Assembly: GCA_045807745.1 (NCBI GenBank)
Contig: JBJMGT010000015.1
Span: 1-64,000 of the forward strand
Origin: QHXQ01 sp045807745
GTDB lineage: Bacteria > Acidobacteriota > Blastocatellia > Pyrinomonadales > Pyrinomonadaceae
Reading direction: 5' to 3'
Length of the DNA: 64,000 nt
Positions 43,059 through 51,411 of this stretch are shown here, in pieces (position 1 is the stretch's first letter; each line of letters starts with the position of its first letter). Below the pieces are notes generated by a model. That model was not told the origin of the DNA and made no database searches. It was given only the letters and a program-made list of their open reading frames with translations. Position numbers and translations under genes: made by a program.

Positions 43059-44582
43059 ATGAAGGCTCTTGATCTGGCGATCATCTTCGGCTACCTGATC
43101 GGCGTCACGTTGCTCGGCACTTGGTTCGGGCGCAAACAGGAGACGACGAGCGACTACTTTCTCGGTGACCGCAGCGTACCCTGGTGGGCGATTGCCGCCT
43201 CCATCGTCGCCACAGAGACTTCGACCATCACCTTCATCTCCGTGCCCGGCATCGCCTTCGCGCGCGGCGGCAATTTTCAATTCCTCCAACTCGTCTTCGG
43301 CTACATGCTGGGGCGCGTCGTCATCTCGCTCCTCTTCATCCCATCCTACTTTCGCGGCGAGTTGCTGACCGTCTATCAACTGCTCGAACGACGCTTCGGC
43401 CAGCGCATCAAGATGCTCGCGGCGTCGCTCTTCGTCGTCATGCGCAACATCGCCGACGGCATACGTCTGCTCCTGACCGCCATCGTCCTCGCCGCCGTCT
43501 ATACTTCATTTCAGCCTGCGGCCAACGCGGAGACGGTTGTGGTCGCGTCAATTATTCTGATCGGCATCGTGATGATCGTCTTTACTTACTTCGGCGGGAT
43601 GGAGGCGGTCATCTGGATCGAGGTCGTCCAACTCTTCATTTACATCGGCGGCGCACTGGCCGCGGCCGTCGTGCTCGTCAAAGGCATCAACGGCGGTTTT
43701 CCGGCCGCCCTCGCGCTCGGCTCGCAGTTTAATAAATTTTCGCTCTTCGATTTCTCCTTCGACATCACCAAGACGTTCACATTCTGGGCCGGTTTGATCG
43801 GCGGCTGCTTCCTAACGATGAGCACGCACGGCACAGATCAATATCTCGTACAGCGCTATCTCTGCACGGATCGCCCGCGCCGTGCGGCAGCCGCGCTCCT
43901 GTCGAGCGGCGCGGTCGTGCTCGCGCAGTTCATCGGCTTCCTCTTCATCGGCTTGCTGCTCTTTGCGTTTTATCACCCTTACAGCGACCCGGCTTACGCG
44001 AGCGCCGCGTCCACCGCCTTTCCGTTCGCGGGTGGCGACCGCGTCTTTCCGGATTTCATCACGAAGCACTTACCGTCGGGCCTGTCAGGTCTCGTCGTTG
44101 CCGCCATCTTCGCTGCCGCAATGTCTTCGTCGCTCAACTCCATCGCCGCAACCGCCGTCAACGATCTCTACAAACCGTTCAAGCCCGACCGCAGCGACAA
44201 GCATTACTTCCGCGTCTCACACTGGCTGACGCTTCTGTGGGGTATCGTGCAGATCGCGGTCGCATTGCTTGTGCGCCATCAGAATCGCTCGGCGCTCGAT
44301 CAGGCGCTCTCGATTGCGTCGCTCATCAACGGCCCTGTGCTCGGCGTCTTTCTCGTCGGCACGTTCCTGCGCCGCGTGAGCGAGCCGCCCGCGCTGATCG
44401 GCATGATCACGAGCACGGTGATCATGATCTACATCTACTTCGGCACAAGGGTCGCGTGGACTTGGTATGTGCTCATCGGCAGCGCGATTACATTCTTCGT
44501 GGCGCTCATCGCCAGCTTCGCCTTTGCACCCGCGCCCGCCGCGCGCCGCGATGAGCTTGCACCCGGCGGCGCGGGTGATTGA
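43059..44582 (+). CDS. sodium:solute symporter (SSF family)
   Basis: 507 residues, about 13 TM helices. Family wording: DLAIIFGYLIGVTLLGTWFG and SDYFLGDRSVPWWAIAASIV at the N-terminus, VFTYFGGMEAVIWIEVVQLF (the SSF signature) and SGLVVAAIFAAAMSSSLNSI with the sodium-site serines. It imports a small solute, often a sugar, with Na+. Its stop overlaps the region just before a NagZ-type GH3 gene, followed by an amidase-NamZ-type fusion, so a muropeptide or amino-sugar substrate is a reasonable inference. Confidence 0.93.
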   Translation: MKALDLAIIFGYLIGVTLLGTWFGRKQETTSDYFLGDRSVPWWAIAASIVATETSTITFISVPGIAFARGGNFQFLQLVFGYMLGRVVISLLFIPSYFRGELLTVYQLLERRFGQRIKMLAASLFVVMRNIADGIRLLLTAIVLAAVYTSFQPAANAETVVVASIILIGIVMIVFTYFGGMEAVIWIEVVQLFIYIGGALAAAVVLVKGINGGFPAALALGSQFNKFSLFDFSFDITKTFTFWAGLIGGCFLTMSTHGTDQYLVQRYLCTDRPRRAAAALLSSGAVVLAQFIGFLFIGLLLFAFYHPYSDPAYASAASTAFPFAGGDRVFPDFITKHLPSGLSGLVVAAIFAAAMSSSLNSIAATAVNDLYKPFKPDRSDKHYFRVSHWLTLLWGIVQIAVALLVRHQNRSALDQALSIASLINGPVLGVFLVGTFLRRVSEPPALIGMITSTVIMIYIYFGTRVAWTWYVLIGSAITFFVALIASFAFAPAPAARRDELAPGGAGD

Positions 44583-44596
44583 TCAGGTTTGACGAT

Positions 44597-46522
44597 ATGA
44601 AGTTGCTCGCTAAACAGAAAATTGCATGTTTGCTCCGCCTGCACGCAATCGCGTTGCTGCTCTGTGTGCTTACGCTTGCCCCATCTGTCTCTTTGCTCGC
44701 GCAACAGCGCAATGCTGTAAGCAAGAGCGTTGCGACAGCACACCCTTATCACCGCCAACCTTCGCGCGCCGCTTTGAAGTGGGCGGACGAACAACTGCGG
44801 CACATGTCGCTCGACGAGAAGATCGGGCAGATGGTCGCGGTGGGTCTCAACGCGACGTTTCTGAATCAGGAGAGCGATCAGTTTAAGGAGTTGCGCCGGC
44901 AGGTCGAGCAGAATCACATCGGGGGCCTCATCCTGTTTCGCGGCCCCGTCTATGAATCGACGCACCTCGTCAACCGCATGCAGCAGTTGGCCAAGCTGCC
45001 GCTCATTATCTCAGCAGATTTAGAAGCGGGCGCAGGGATGCGCTTCGATGATACGATCAATTTCCCGTGGAACATGGCTGTAGGCGCGACCGGCAATCCT
45101 GATTACGCGCGCCGGCAAGGCGCTCTGACGGGCCGCGAGGCGCGCGCGCTTGGCGTCGAGCAAGTTTTCGCGCCGGTCGTCGATGTAAACAACAACGCCG
45201 CGAACCCGGTCATCAACGTGCGCTCTTACGGCGAAGACCCGCAGGCGGTCGCGCAGATGGCCGCGGCCTTTGTCGAGGGCGCACAGAGCGCGGGCGTCAT
45301 CGCCACCGCGAAACATTTTCCGGGGCATGGCGACACGGCCACCGATTCGCATCGCGGCTTGCCCGTGATCGATCTGCCGCGCGCGCGGCTCGACGCGGTG
45401 GAGCTTGTGCCGTTTCGCGCGGCCATCGCTGCGGGCGTCGGCGCGGTCATGCCGGGACACATCGGGCTGCCACAGATCGACCCGACCGTCATCACGCCGC
45501 GCGAGAACAGACAGGTAGGGACATACGCTGATAAAGAGATCGTCGTCGAACACGCGACGCTGCCGAGTTCGCTCTCGCCGCAGATCGTGGGCGGGATACT
45601 GCGCCGCGAGTTGGGCTTCGATGGCATCGTCGTCACCGACGCGCTCGACATGAGCGGCTTGACGATCTACTTCACGCAAAGCGAGGCGGCGGTGCGCGCG
45701 GTCGAAGCGGGCGCGGACATGCTGTTGAAGCCGTCCGAACCGGACAACGTGGTAAAGGGTGTGCGCGAGGCCGTACAGTCCGGGCGCTTAACCGAGCAGC
45801 GCATTGAAGAATCGGCGCGGCGCATCCTCGCGGCGAAATATGATCTCGGTCTCGTCAAACAGCGTATCGCGCCGCTCGACGAGATCGATCAGATCGTCTC
45901 CAGCCCCGACGCCGCCCGACTCGCACAGGAGATCGCCGAACACGCGATCACGCTCGTGCGCGACGACGCGCATCTCTTGCCCCTCGCCGCGCTCAAACCG
46001 GATGCGCGCGTCTTCAACCTCGCGATCACGAACGGCGAAGATCGTCTCTTCATCGCCTCGTCCTTTGTGGGGGCGATGGTGATGCGCATCCAGCGGCCAA
46101 TTGGGACATTAGTGCTCGACGAGCGTTCGAGCGAGGCGGAGGTTAAGAAAGCTTTAGAGCGCGCGAAGGAAGCCGACCTCGTCATCGTCTCGATGTACGG
46201 GCGCGTCCGCACGGGGCAATCGAACAGCGGCGCGTTGCCCGAACCGGGCCAGCGCGCGCTCGAAAAACTGTTGGAGCGCAAAGCCCCGCTCGTCGGCATC
46301 AGCTTCGGCAACCCGTACCTGTTGATGAACTTTCCCAATCTTAAAACTTACATCGTCGCTTACGGCGACATGCCCAGCCTGCAACGCGCCGCCGCCCGCG
46401 CGCTGCTCGGCGAGATCGACGTTGTTGGTCGCTTGCCGATCTCTCTGCCGCAGCTTTATGCGCGCGGCACGGGGATTCAGTTGAAAGCACAGCCGCGGGC
46501 GCAGGCTAGTGTCCTAAAGTAG
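44597..46522 (+). CDS. exported GH3 beta-N-acetylhexosaminidase (NagZ-type)
   Basis: 641 residues with an N-terminal signal (MKLLAKQKIACLLRLHAIAL...). Catalytic features of NagZ-like GH3 enzymes are clear: the general-acid His loop KHFPGHGDTATDSHRGLPVI (about 240-259) and nucleophile Asp in VVTDALDMSGL. Both are characteristic of N-acetylglucosaminidases of this family. A GH3 C-terminal domain follows (about 420-630). I start at 44597 with AGG 9 bases upstream; a TTG at 44579 is also open. It would remove GlcNAc from peptidoglycan fragments or chitin-like material, acting before the downstream NamZ-type enzyme. Confidence 0.9.
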   Translation: MKLLAKQKIACLLRLHAIALLLCVLTLAPSVSLLAQQRNAVSKSVATAHPYHRQPSRAALKWADEQLRHMSLDEKIGQMVAVGLNATFLNQESDQFKELRRQVEQNHIGGLILFRGPVYESTHLVNRMQQLAKLPLIISADLEAGAGMRFDDTINFPWNMAVGATGNPDYARRQGALTGREARALGVEQVFAPVVDVNNNAANPVINVRSYGEDPQAVAQMAAAFVEGAQSAGVIATAKHFPGHGDTATDSHRGLPVIDLPRARLDAVELVPFRAAIAAGVGAVMPGHIGLPQIDPTVITPRENRQVGTYADKEIVVEHATLPSSLSPQIVGGILRRELGFDGIVVTDALDMSGLTIYFTQSEAAVRAVEAGADMLLKPSEPDNVVKGVREAVQSGRLTEQRIEESARRILAAKYDLGLVKQRIAPLDEIDQIVSSPDAARLAQEIAEHAITLVRDDAHLLPLAALKPDARVFNLAITNGEDRLFIASSFVGAMVMRIQRPIGTLVLDERSSEAEVKKALERAKEADLVIVSMYGRVRTGQSNSGALPEPGQRALEKLLERKAPLVGISFGNPYLLMNFPNLKTYIVAYGDMPSLQRAAARALLGEIDVVGRLPISLPQLYARGTGIQLKAQPRAQASVLK

Positions 46523-46540
46523 TAAGTCGCAAAGAGAATG

Positions 46541-46599
46541 AACCACCAAGGCACAAAGAGCACAAAGTAGTTCTTCGTGTCCTTTGTGCCTTGGTGGTT
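46541..46599. repeat. foldback hairpin between GH3 and amidase/NamZ genes
   Basis: AACCACCAAGGCACAAAG (46541-46558) is the exact reverse complement of 46582-46599. The left side contains two copies of GCACAAAG, 10 bp apart, so it is built of short words like the other foldbacks but not with the 7-bp period. Confidence 0.85.
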
Positions 46600-46626
46600 A
46601 ATCAATTCCGTATAACAACATCGTAC

Positions 46627-49101
46627 ATGCGCTGCACCAAACAAAGAGTTCTTGCCGCCGTCTTAACGCTGACAATCTGTGTGCAGGGCTTGGCTGCAAC
46701 GCTGCCTGTGGTGTCGCCGGCCATTGTCGGCATGTCGGCCGAACGGCTCGCGCAGATCGATCAAGTAGTCCAACAATCAATCGAGCGCAAAGAGACGCCG
46801 GGCGCGGTGGTGTTGGTGGCGCGGCGCGGGCGCGTGGTGTGGCGTAAGGCTTACGGGGCGCGGGCGATTGAGCCGGCGCGCGAGGCGATGACGACGAACA
46901 CGATCTTTGATTGCGCGAGTCTGACAAAGATCGTAGCGACGGCGACGAGCATCATGATCTTGGTCGAGCGCGGGCAGGTGCGTTTGAACGATGCGCTGTC
47001 TCGCTACATCCCGGAAGTGAAAGGCGAGGGGCGCGATCAGATCACGATTGAGCAGTTGTTGACGCATCGTTCAGGGTTTGCGCCGGATTTTGATCTGAGC
47101 GAGCAGTGGATGGGCTATGACGAGGCGATCAAGCGTTTGGCGACTGAGCGGCTGCGCAATCCGCCGGGCGCGCGGTTCGTTTACAGCGACATCAATTACA
47201 TCGCGCTCGGCGAGGTGGTGCATCGCGTGTCGGGTCTCGTGCTCGACGAGTTCGCGCGCAAAAATATCTATGTGCCGCTCGGCATGCGCGATACGGGGTT
47301 TCGCCCGGCCGTCGCTTTGCGCCCGCGCATCGCGCCGACGGAGAAGCGGCGCGCACAGGCTGCGTATCTAGGCGGCAAGCCGGAGACAGTCGGCAGCGCG
47401 GAGGCAGACGAGTGGCTGCGCGGCGAGGTGCACGATCCAACTTCGTTCCGCATGGGCGGCGTCGCGGGGCACGCGGGGCTGTTCTCAACCGCAGATGATC
47501 TGGCCATCTTCTGCCAGATGATCATGAATGGCGGTGCGTATCACGGCGTGCGCATCTTGAGTCCGTTGGGCGTGGCGACGATGACGCGCCCGCGCGCGGT
47601 CGAGGCGGATGGCACAGCGCGCGGATTGGGCTGGGACATCGCAAGTGGCTTCTCCGCGAATCGCGGCGACATCTTCCCGCTCGGTTCGTTCGGGCACACG
47701 GGCTTTACGGGCACGTCGCTGTGGCTCGATCCGGCGAGCGAAACGTTCGTCGTCTTTATGAGCAACCGTGTGCACCCGGACGGCAAGGGCGACGTGGGGC
47801 CTCTGCGCGGGCGCGTCGCCTCAATCGTCGCATCGTCGGTCATGGATACGAGCGCGGAAGCGGCGCGGGCGGAGTCGGCGCGCTTCTCGGCCGAGTTGCT
47901 GGCGAGTCTGGCGAAAGTGACCGGCGCGAATAGTGCGAGCGCGAACCAAAGCGCGAGCGCGGCGGCCGATAGCGTGGTCTTGACCGGCATTGATGTGCTG
48001 GCGCGCGATGGGTTCAAACAACTCGCGAACATGCGGGTCGGGTTGGTGACGAATCACACTGGGCGCGACCGGCGCGGGCGACAGACGATTGACGTGCTGC
48101 GCGCCGCGCCGAACGTGAAACTCACGGTTCTTTTCTCGCCAGAGCACGGCATACGCGGGCTGGCTGATGAGAAAGTCTCTGACACGAAAGACGAGCAGAC
48201 GGGCTTGCCCATCTATTCGCTCTACGGCGAGTCGCGACGGCCCACGCCCGCACAATTAAAAGACCTCGATGCGCTCGTCTTCGACATACAGGACGTCGGC
48301 GCGCGTTTCTATACTTACATCTCGACACTCGGCTACGTGATGGAAGCGGCGGCGCAGGCGCACCTGCCCGTCTTCGTGTTGGATCGGCCGAACCCGATTG
48401 GCGGCATGGATGTTGAAGGCCCGCTCGCCGACGCGGACAAACTGTCGTTCGTCTCTTATCACATGATTCCCGTCAGACATGGGATGACCGTCGGCGAGTT
48501 GGCGCGCCTCTTCAACGACGAGCGCAAGACGGGCTGCGACCTGCGCGTCATACAGATGGAAGGCTGGCGGCGCAGACAATGGTTCGACGCGACCAACCTC
48601 ACGTGGGTCAACCCTTCGCCCAACATGCGCAGCCTGACCGAGGCGACGCTCTATCCCGGCATCGGTCTATTAGAGACGACGAACCTCTCGGTCGGGCGGG
48701 GGACGGACACGCCGTTTGAATTAGTCGGCGCGCCGTGGCTCGACGGGCAGAAACTCGCATCGTACCTGAACGAGCGGCGCGTGGCGGGCGTGCGTTTCGT
48801 GCCCGTGCGCTTCAAACCAAACGCGTCCGTGTTCAAGGACGAAGAGTGTGGCGGCATCAACATCATCATCACTGATCGCACGCAGTTTCAGCCGGTGCGA
48901 ACAGGAGTAGAGATCGCAGTCGCGCTCCGGCGGCTCTACCCCGTCGAGTGGCAGGTGGACAAGTACGAACGTCTGTTGGCCAACGCCGACGCGCTCGCAC
49001 GCGTCAAGCGCGGCGACGCGCCCGAAGAGATCGTCCGCTCGTGGCAGCCCGCGCTCGATGAGTTTCGCAAAGCACGTGCGCGTGCGTTGTTATATCGTTG
49101 A
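46627..49101 (+). CDS. serine beta-lactamase-like hydrolase fused to DUF1343 (NamZ/GH171-type) domain
   Basis: 824 residues, signal-like N-terminus. N-terminal half (about 30-430): serine beta-lactamase/amidase fold with S98-L-T-K101, YSD (186-188) in place of YxN, and GHTGFTG. C-terminal half (about 455-824): DUF1343, now known as exo-N-acetylmuramidase NamZ (GH171): VGLVTNHTGRDRRGRQTIDV, LFSPEHGIRG, VFDIQDVGARFYTYISTLGY, RPNPIGG. In Bacillus subtilis, AmiE (a beta-lactamase-like amidase), NagZ and NamZ are separate neighbours that degrade peptidoglycan stepwise. Here the amidase-like and NamZ-like parts are one chain beside NagZ. The precise activities are inferred. Confidence 0.88.
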   Translation: MRCTKQRVLAAVLTLTICVQGLAATLPVVSPAIVGMSAERLAQIDQVVQQSIERKETPGAVVLVARRGRVVWRKAYGARAIEPAREAMTTNTIFDCASLTKIVATATSIMILVERGQVRLNDALSRYIPEVKGEGRDQITIEQLLTHRSGFAPDFDLSEQWMGYDEAIKRLATERLRNPPGARFVYSDINYIALGEVVHRVSGLVLDEFARKNIYVPLGMRDTGFRPAVALRPRIAPTEKRRAQAAYLGGKPETVGSAEADEWLRGEVHDPTSFRMGGVAGHAGLFSTADDLAIFCQMIMNGGAYHGVRILSPLGVATMTRPRAVEADGTARGLGWDIASGFSANRGDIFPLGSFGHTGFTGTSLWLDPASETFVVFMSNRVHPDGKGDVGPLRGRVASIVASSVMDTSAEAARAESARFSAELLASLAKVTGANSASANQSASAAADSVVLTGIDVLARDGFKQLANMRVGLVTNHTGRDRRGRQTIDVLRAAPNVKLTVLFSPEHGIRGLADEKVSDTKDEQTGLPIYSLYGESRRPTPAQLKDLDALVFDIQDVGARFYTYISTLGYVMEAAAQAHLPVFVLDRPNPIGGMDVEGPLADADKLSFVSYHMIPVRHGMTVGELARLFNDERKTGCDLRVIQMEGWRRRQWFDATNLTWVNPSPNMRSLTEATLYPGIGLLETTNLSVGRGTDTPFELVGAPWLDGQKLASYLNERRVAGVRFVPVRFKPNASVFKDEECGGINIIITDRTQFQPVRTGVEIAVALRRLYPVEWQVDKYERLLANADALARVKRGDAPEEIVRSWQPALDEFRKARARALLYR

Positions 49102-49129
49102 AGTGAGAGAAGAGAATGAGCATAAAATA

Positions 49130-49999
49130 ATGCGTAAATGTTTGTGTGTGCTGCTGCTTGTCAGCGCGTTACTGTTGCCGCAATCGGTTGCCTTAGCTTG
49201 GGATGATACGGGGCACATGTTAGTGGCGGCAGTTGCTTATCAGCGTTTGAATCCGGCGGCGAAGGCGAAGGTGGATGCGTTGACCAAGACGATCCGCTTC
49301 TGCGGCAAAACTTATGACGGCATGACGGTGGCCGTCTGGATGGACGACATCAAAGCGGACTCAACGCATGATGATATGCGCGTCTGGCATTATGCCGATT
49401 ATCCGATCTTCGACGGTGTGCCTGTCGATCCCAACATGAAGCCAGCGGACGAGAACGCCGTCGCGCGGATCAAATGGGCGGTCGAGACTTTGCGCAAGGG
49501 CACGGGGTCGGACAAGCACGACGCGGAAGTGCTCGGCTACTTGATGCATCTCGTCGGCGACATACACCAACCGCTCCATGCTGCCACCCGCATCACCGCG
49601 AAGAACCCGAAGGGCGACGCGGGCGGCAACGGTTTCAAACTCGCGGGCGTGCCCGACAATCTGCACTGGTACTGGGACAGCGCGGCAGGCGCGTTCAATT
49701 TCTGGTCGGCCCCGCGCCCGCTCGAAGCGCGCGACCGAGGGCGCTTGGAAGAGTTCGCGCGCGCCCTCGCCACAGAGTTTCCGGCCGAGAAGAATCCGGC
49801 GGCGCAGGATTTGAACCCGGACAAATGGGCGCAGGAGAGTCACATGCTGGCGGCGACTTTCGTCTATAGCTTGCCGGAGAACACAGCGCCGACGGACGAA
49901 TACAACATGAAGGCGCGCGCCATCGCCCGGCAGCGCCTCGCGCTCGCGGGCTACCGGCTGGCGCAAATACTCAATCAGTTGTTCCCCGATGGTAAGTGA
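49130..49999 (+). CDS. S1/P1-family nuclease, exported
   Basis: 289 residues. Signal peptide MRKCLCVLLLVSALLLPQSVALA cleaves just before Trp-Asp-Asp, giving the mature N-terminal Trp needed as a zinc ligand in P1/S1 nucleases. Other zinc ligands and active-site wording: TGHMLVA, WHYADYP, HLVGDIHQPLHA and GGNGF followed by NLHWYWDS. It cleaves single-stranded DNA or RNA and may remove 3' phosphates (family knowledge). The frame is open from 49058, overlapping the previous gene, but the signal peptide fixes the start at 49130. It is the second exported nuclease in this region. Confidence 0.93.
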   Translation: MRKCLCVLLLVSALLLPQSVALAWDDTGHMLVAAVAYQRLNPAAKAKVDALTKTIRFCGKTYDGMTVAVWMDDIKADSTHDDMRVWHYADYPIFDGVPVDPNMKPADENAVARIKWAVETLRKGTGSDKHDAEVLGYLMHLVGDIHQPLHAATRITAKNPKGDAGGNGFKLAGVPDNLHWYWDSAAGAFNFWSAPRPLEARDRGRLEEFARALATEFPAEKNPAAQDLNPDKWAQESHMLAATFVYSLPENTAPTDEYNMKARAIARQRLALAGYRLAQILNQLFPDGK

Positions 50000-50050
50000 A
50001 GCGGGCACAGCCTCCTCGAACTTTAAAGCTGCGCTGAAAGGAGTCACGAG

Positions 50051-51256
50051 ATGAGTGCAGATCGGCGGCGGCGCATCTGTCTAATGGTGTGCGGCGTTTT
50101 GCTCGCGGCCCACGTGGTGCGCGGGCAGGCCCCGCCCACGATCCAGTTCTTCATGCCGGACGGCAGCCTGCCCACGCGCAACTTGCGCTTCCTGCTGACG
50201 CGCGACGACGGGCGTGTCGAGACCGTGTTCACCGACACAAAGGGTAAGTTTCTGGTGACGGGCGATCTGATCCGCGAGGCCGACTACACCATCAACGTCG
50301 AGGGCGACGGCTGCACCTATGCCACGACCGTCGCCACCTTCCGCATTATTCGCAACACGCCCGTCTATACGCCCGTCTTCCTCCGCCGCTTCAGCGGCAG
50401 TTGCGAACAGTCGCCGCCCGGCGTCGTTGACGCGGCCACGCTCGATGTGGATGTGCCGGCCGCGGCCCGCGCCGCCTACGAGCAGGCCATGAATGCGGTC
50501 GGCCAAGGTGAGACCGAAACGGCCCTTGCCGCCTTCAAACACGCGCTCGAACTTCATCCGCATTACCTACGCGCACGCAATGATCTCGGCGTACTCTACC
50601 TGCAACTCAACCGGCTGGACGAGGCCGCCAAGACGTTGCGCCCAGCCGTTAAGCTCAACAAGCATTTCCTCTACCCGCGCTTGAATCTAGGGGTCGTGCT
50701 GAACCGGCAAGGCCAGTTCAAAGAGGCCGCTGAAGTGCTGGGCGCGCTCCGCAAGGAACAGCCGGCGCTCGCCAGCACGCGCCTGCCACTCGCCGAGGCT
50801 TTGTGTGGGTTGGGCAAATTGGCGGAAGCCAAACAGTTGCTCGTAGAGACGCTCGCTGATCCGAAACTTGAGCGTGCGGCGCAAGGCGAAGCCCATTTCC
50901 GGCTCGGCGCGGTGCTCAACCGGGAAGAGCATTATGCGGAAGCCGCCGCCGAACTGGAGCAGGCGGCCGCGCTTGACCCGAAGTCGCCGGCCACACACTT
51001 GCAGCTCGGCGGCGCGTTCATCCAGTTAAAACGGCTCGCGGAGGCCGAGCGCGAGTTGCTGCGCGCTTATGAATTGGGCGGTAGCAGCGCCGGAGCCGCG
51101 CAGTTGCTGCTGGGGCAGGTTTACTATATGCAGAAGAAATATGAGCGTGCGTTGCTGGCCTTTGAGCAATACCTGAAGGATGTGCCCAACGCGCCAAACG
51201 CTGCGCAGATCAGCAGCACGATTGAGGAGTTGAAAGCGGCGCTCAATAAGAAGTGA
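50051..51256 (+). CDS. exported TPR-repeat protein
   Basis: 401 residues. A signal-like start (MSADRRRRICLMVCGVLLAAHVVRG) is followed by a small beta domain (about 28-125, carboxypeptidase-regulatory-like: FTDTKGKFLVTGD) and at least six tetratricopeptide units (about 135-390; LELHPHYLRARNDLGVLYLQ, AAALDPKSPATHLQLGGAFI). TPRs mediate protein contacts, so it is probably a scaffold in the periplasm. AAAGGAG precedes the ATG. A terminator separates it from the convergent receptor gene. Confidence 0.82.
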   Translation: MSADRRRRICLMVCGVLLAAHVVRGQAPPTIQFFMPDGSLPTRNLRFLLTRDDGRVETVFTDTKGKFLVTGDLIREADYTINVEGDGCTYATTVATFRIIRNTPVYTPVFLRRFSGSCEQSPPGVVDAATLDVDVPAAARAAYEQAMNAVGQGETETALAAFKHALELHPHYLRARNDLGVLYLQLNRLDEAAKTLRPAVKLNKHFLYPRLNLGVVLNRQGQFKEAAEVLGALRKEQPALASTRLPLAEALCGLGKLAEAKQLLVETLADPKLERAAQGEAHFRLGAVLNREEHYAEAAAELEQAAALDPKSPATHLQLGGAFIQLKRLAEAERELLRAYELGGSSAGAAQLLLGQVYYMQKKYERALLAFEQYLKDVPNAPNAAQISSTIEELKAALNKK

Positions 51257-51336
51257 GCGGCTGCGCCGGACGGCGGGGCGGTTAGCGCAAGCTGGAGAGT
51301 TGGCCGCATCAGACTGATCCACCCGTGGTGAGACAT

Positions 51337-51375
51337 AAAAGCGGGGCGGGCGCGCATAGCGCCCGCCCCACTTTT
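51337..51375. terminator. bidirectional terminator between TPR and receptor genes
   Basis: AAAAG then GGGGCGGGCGC (51343-51353) pairs with 51359-51369 around a 5-nt loop, ending CTTTT. It serves the plus-strand TPR gene and the converging receptor gene. Confidence 0.88.
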
Positions 51376-51411
51376 GCCTCATCCGCGTGGATGAGGGTTG
51401 CAGTTTACGCC

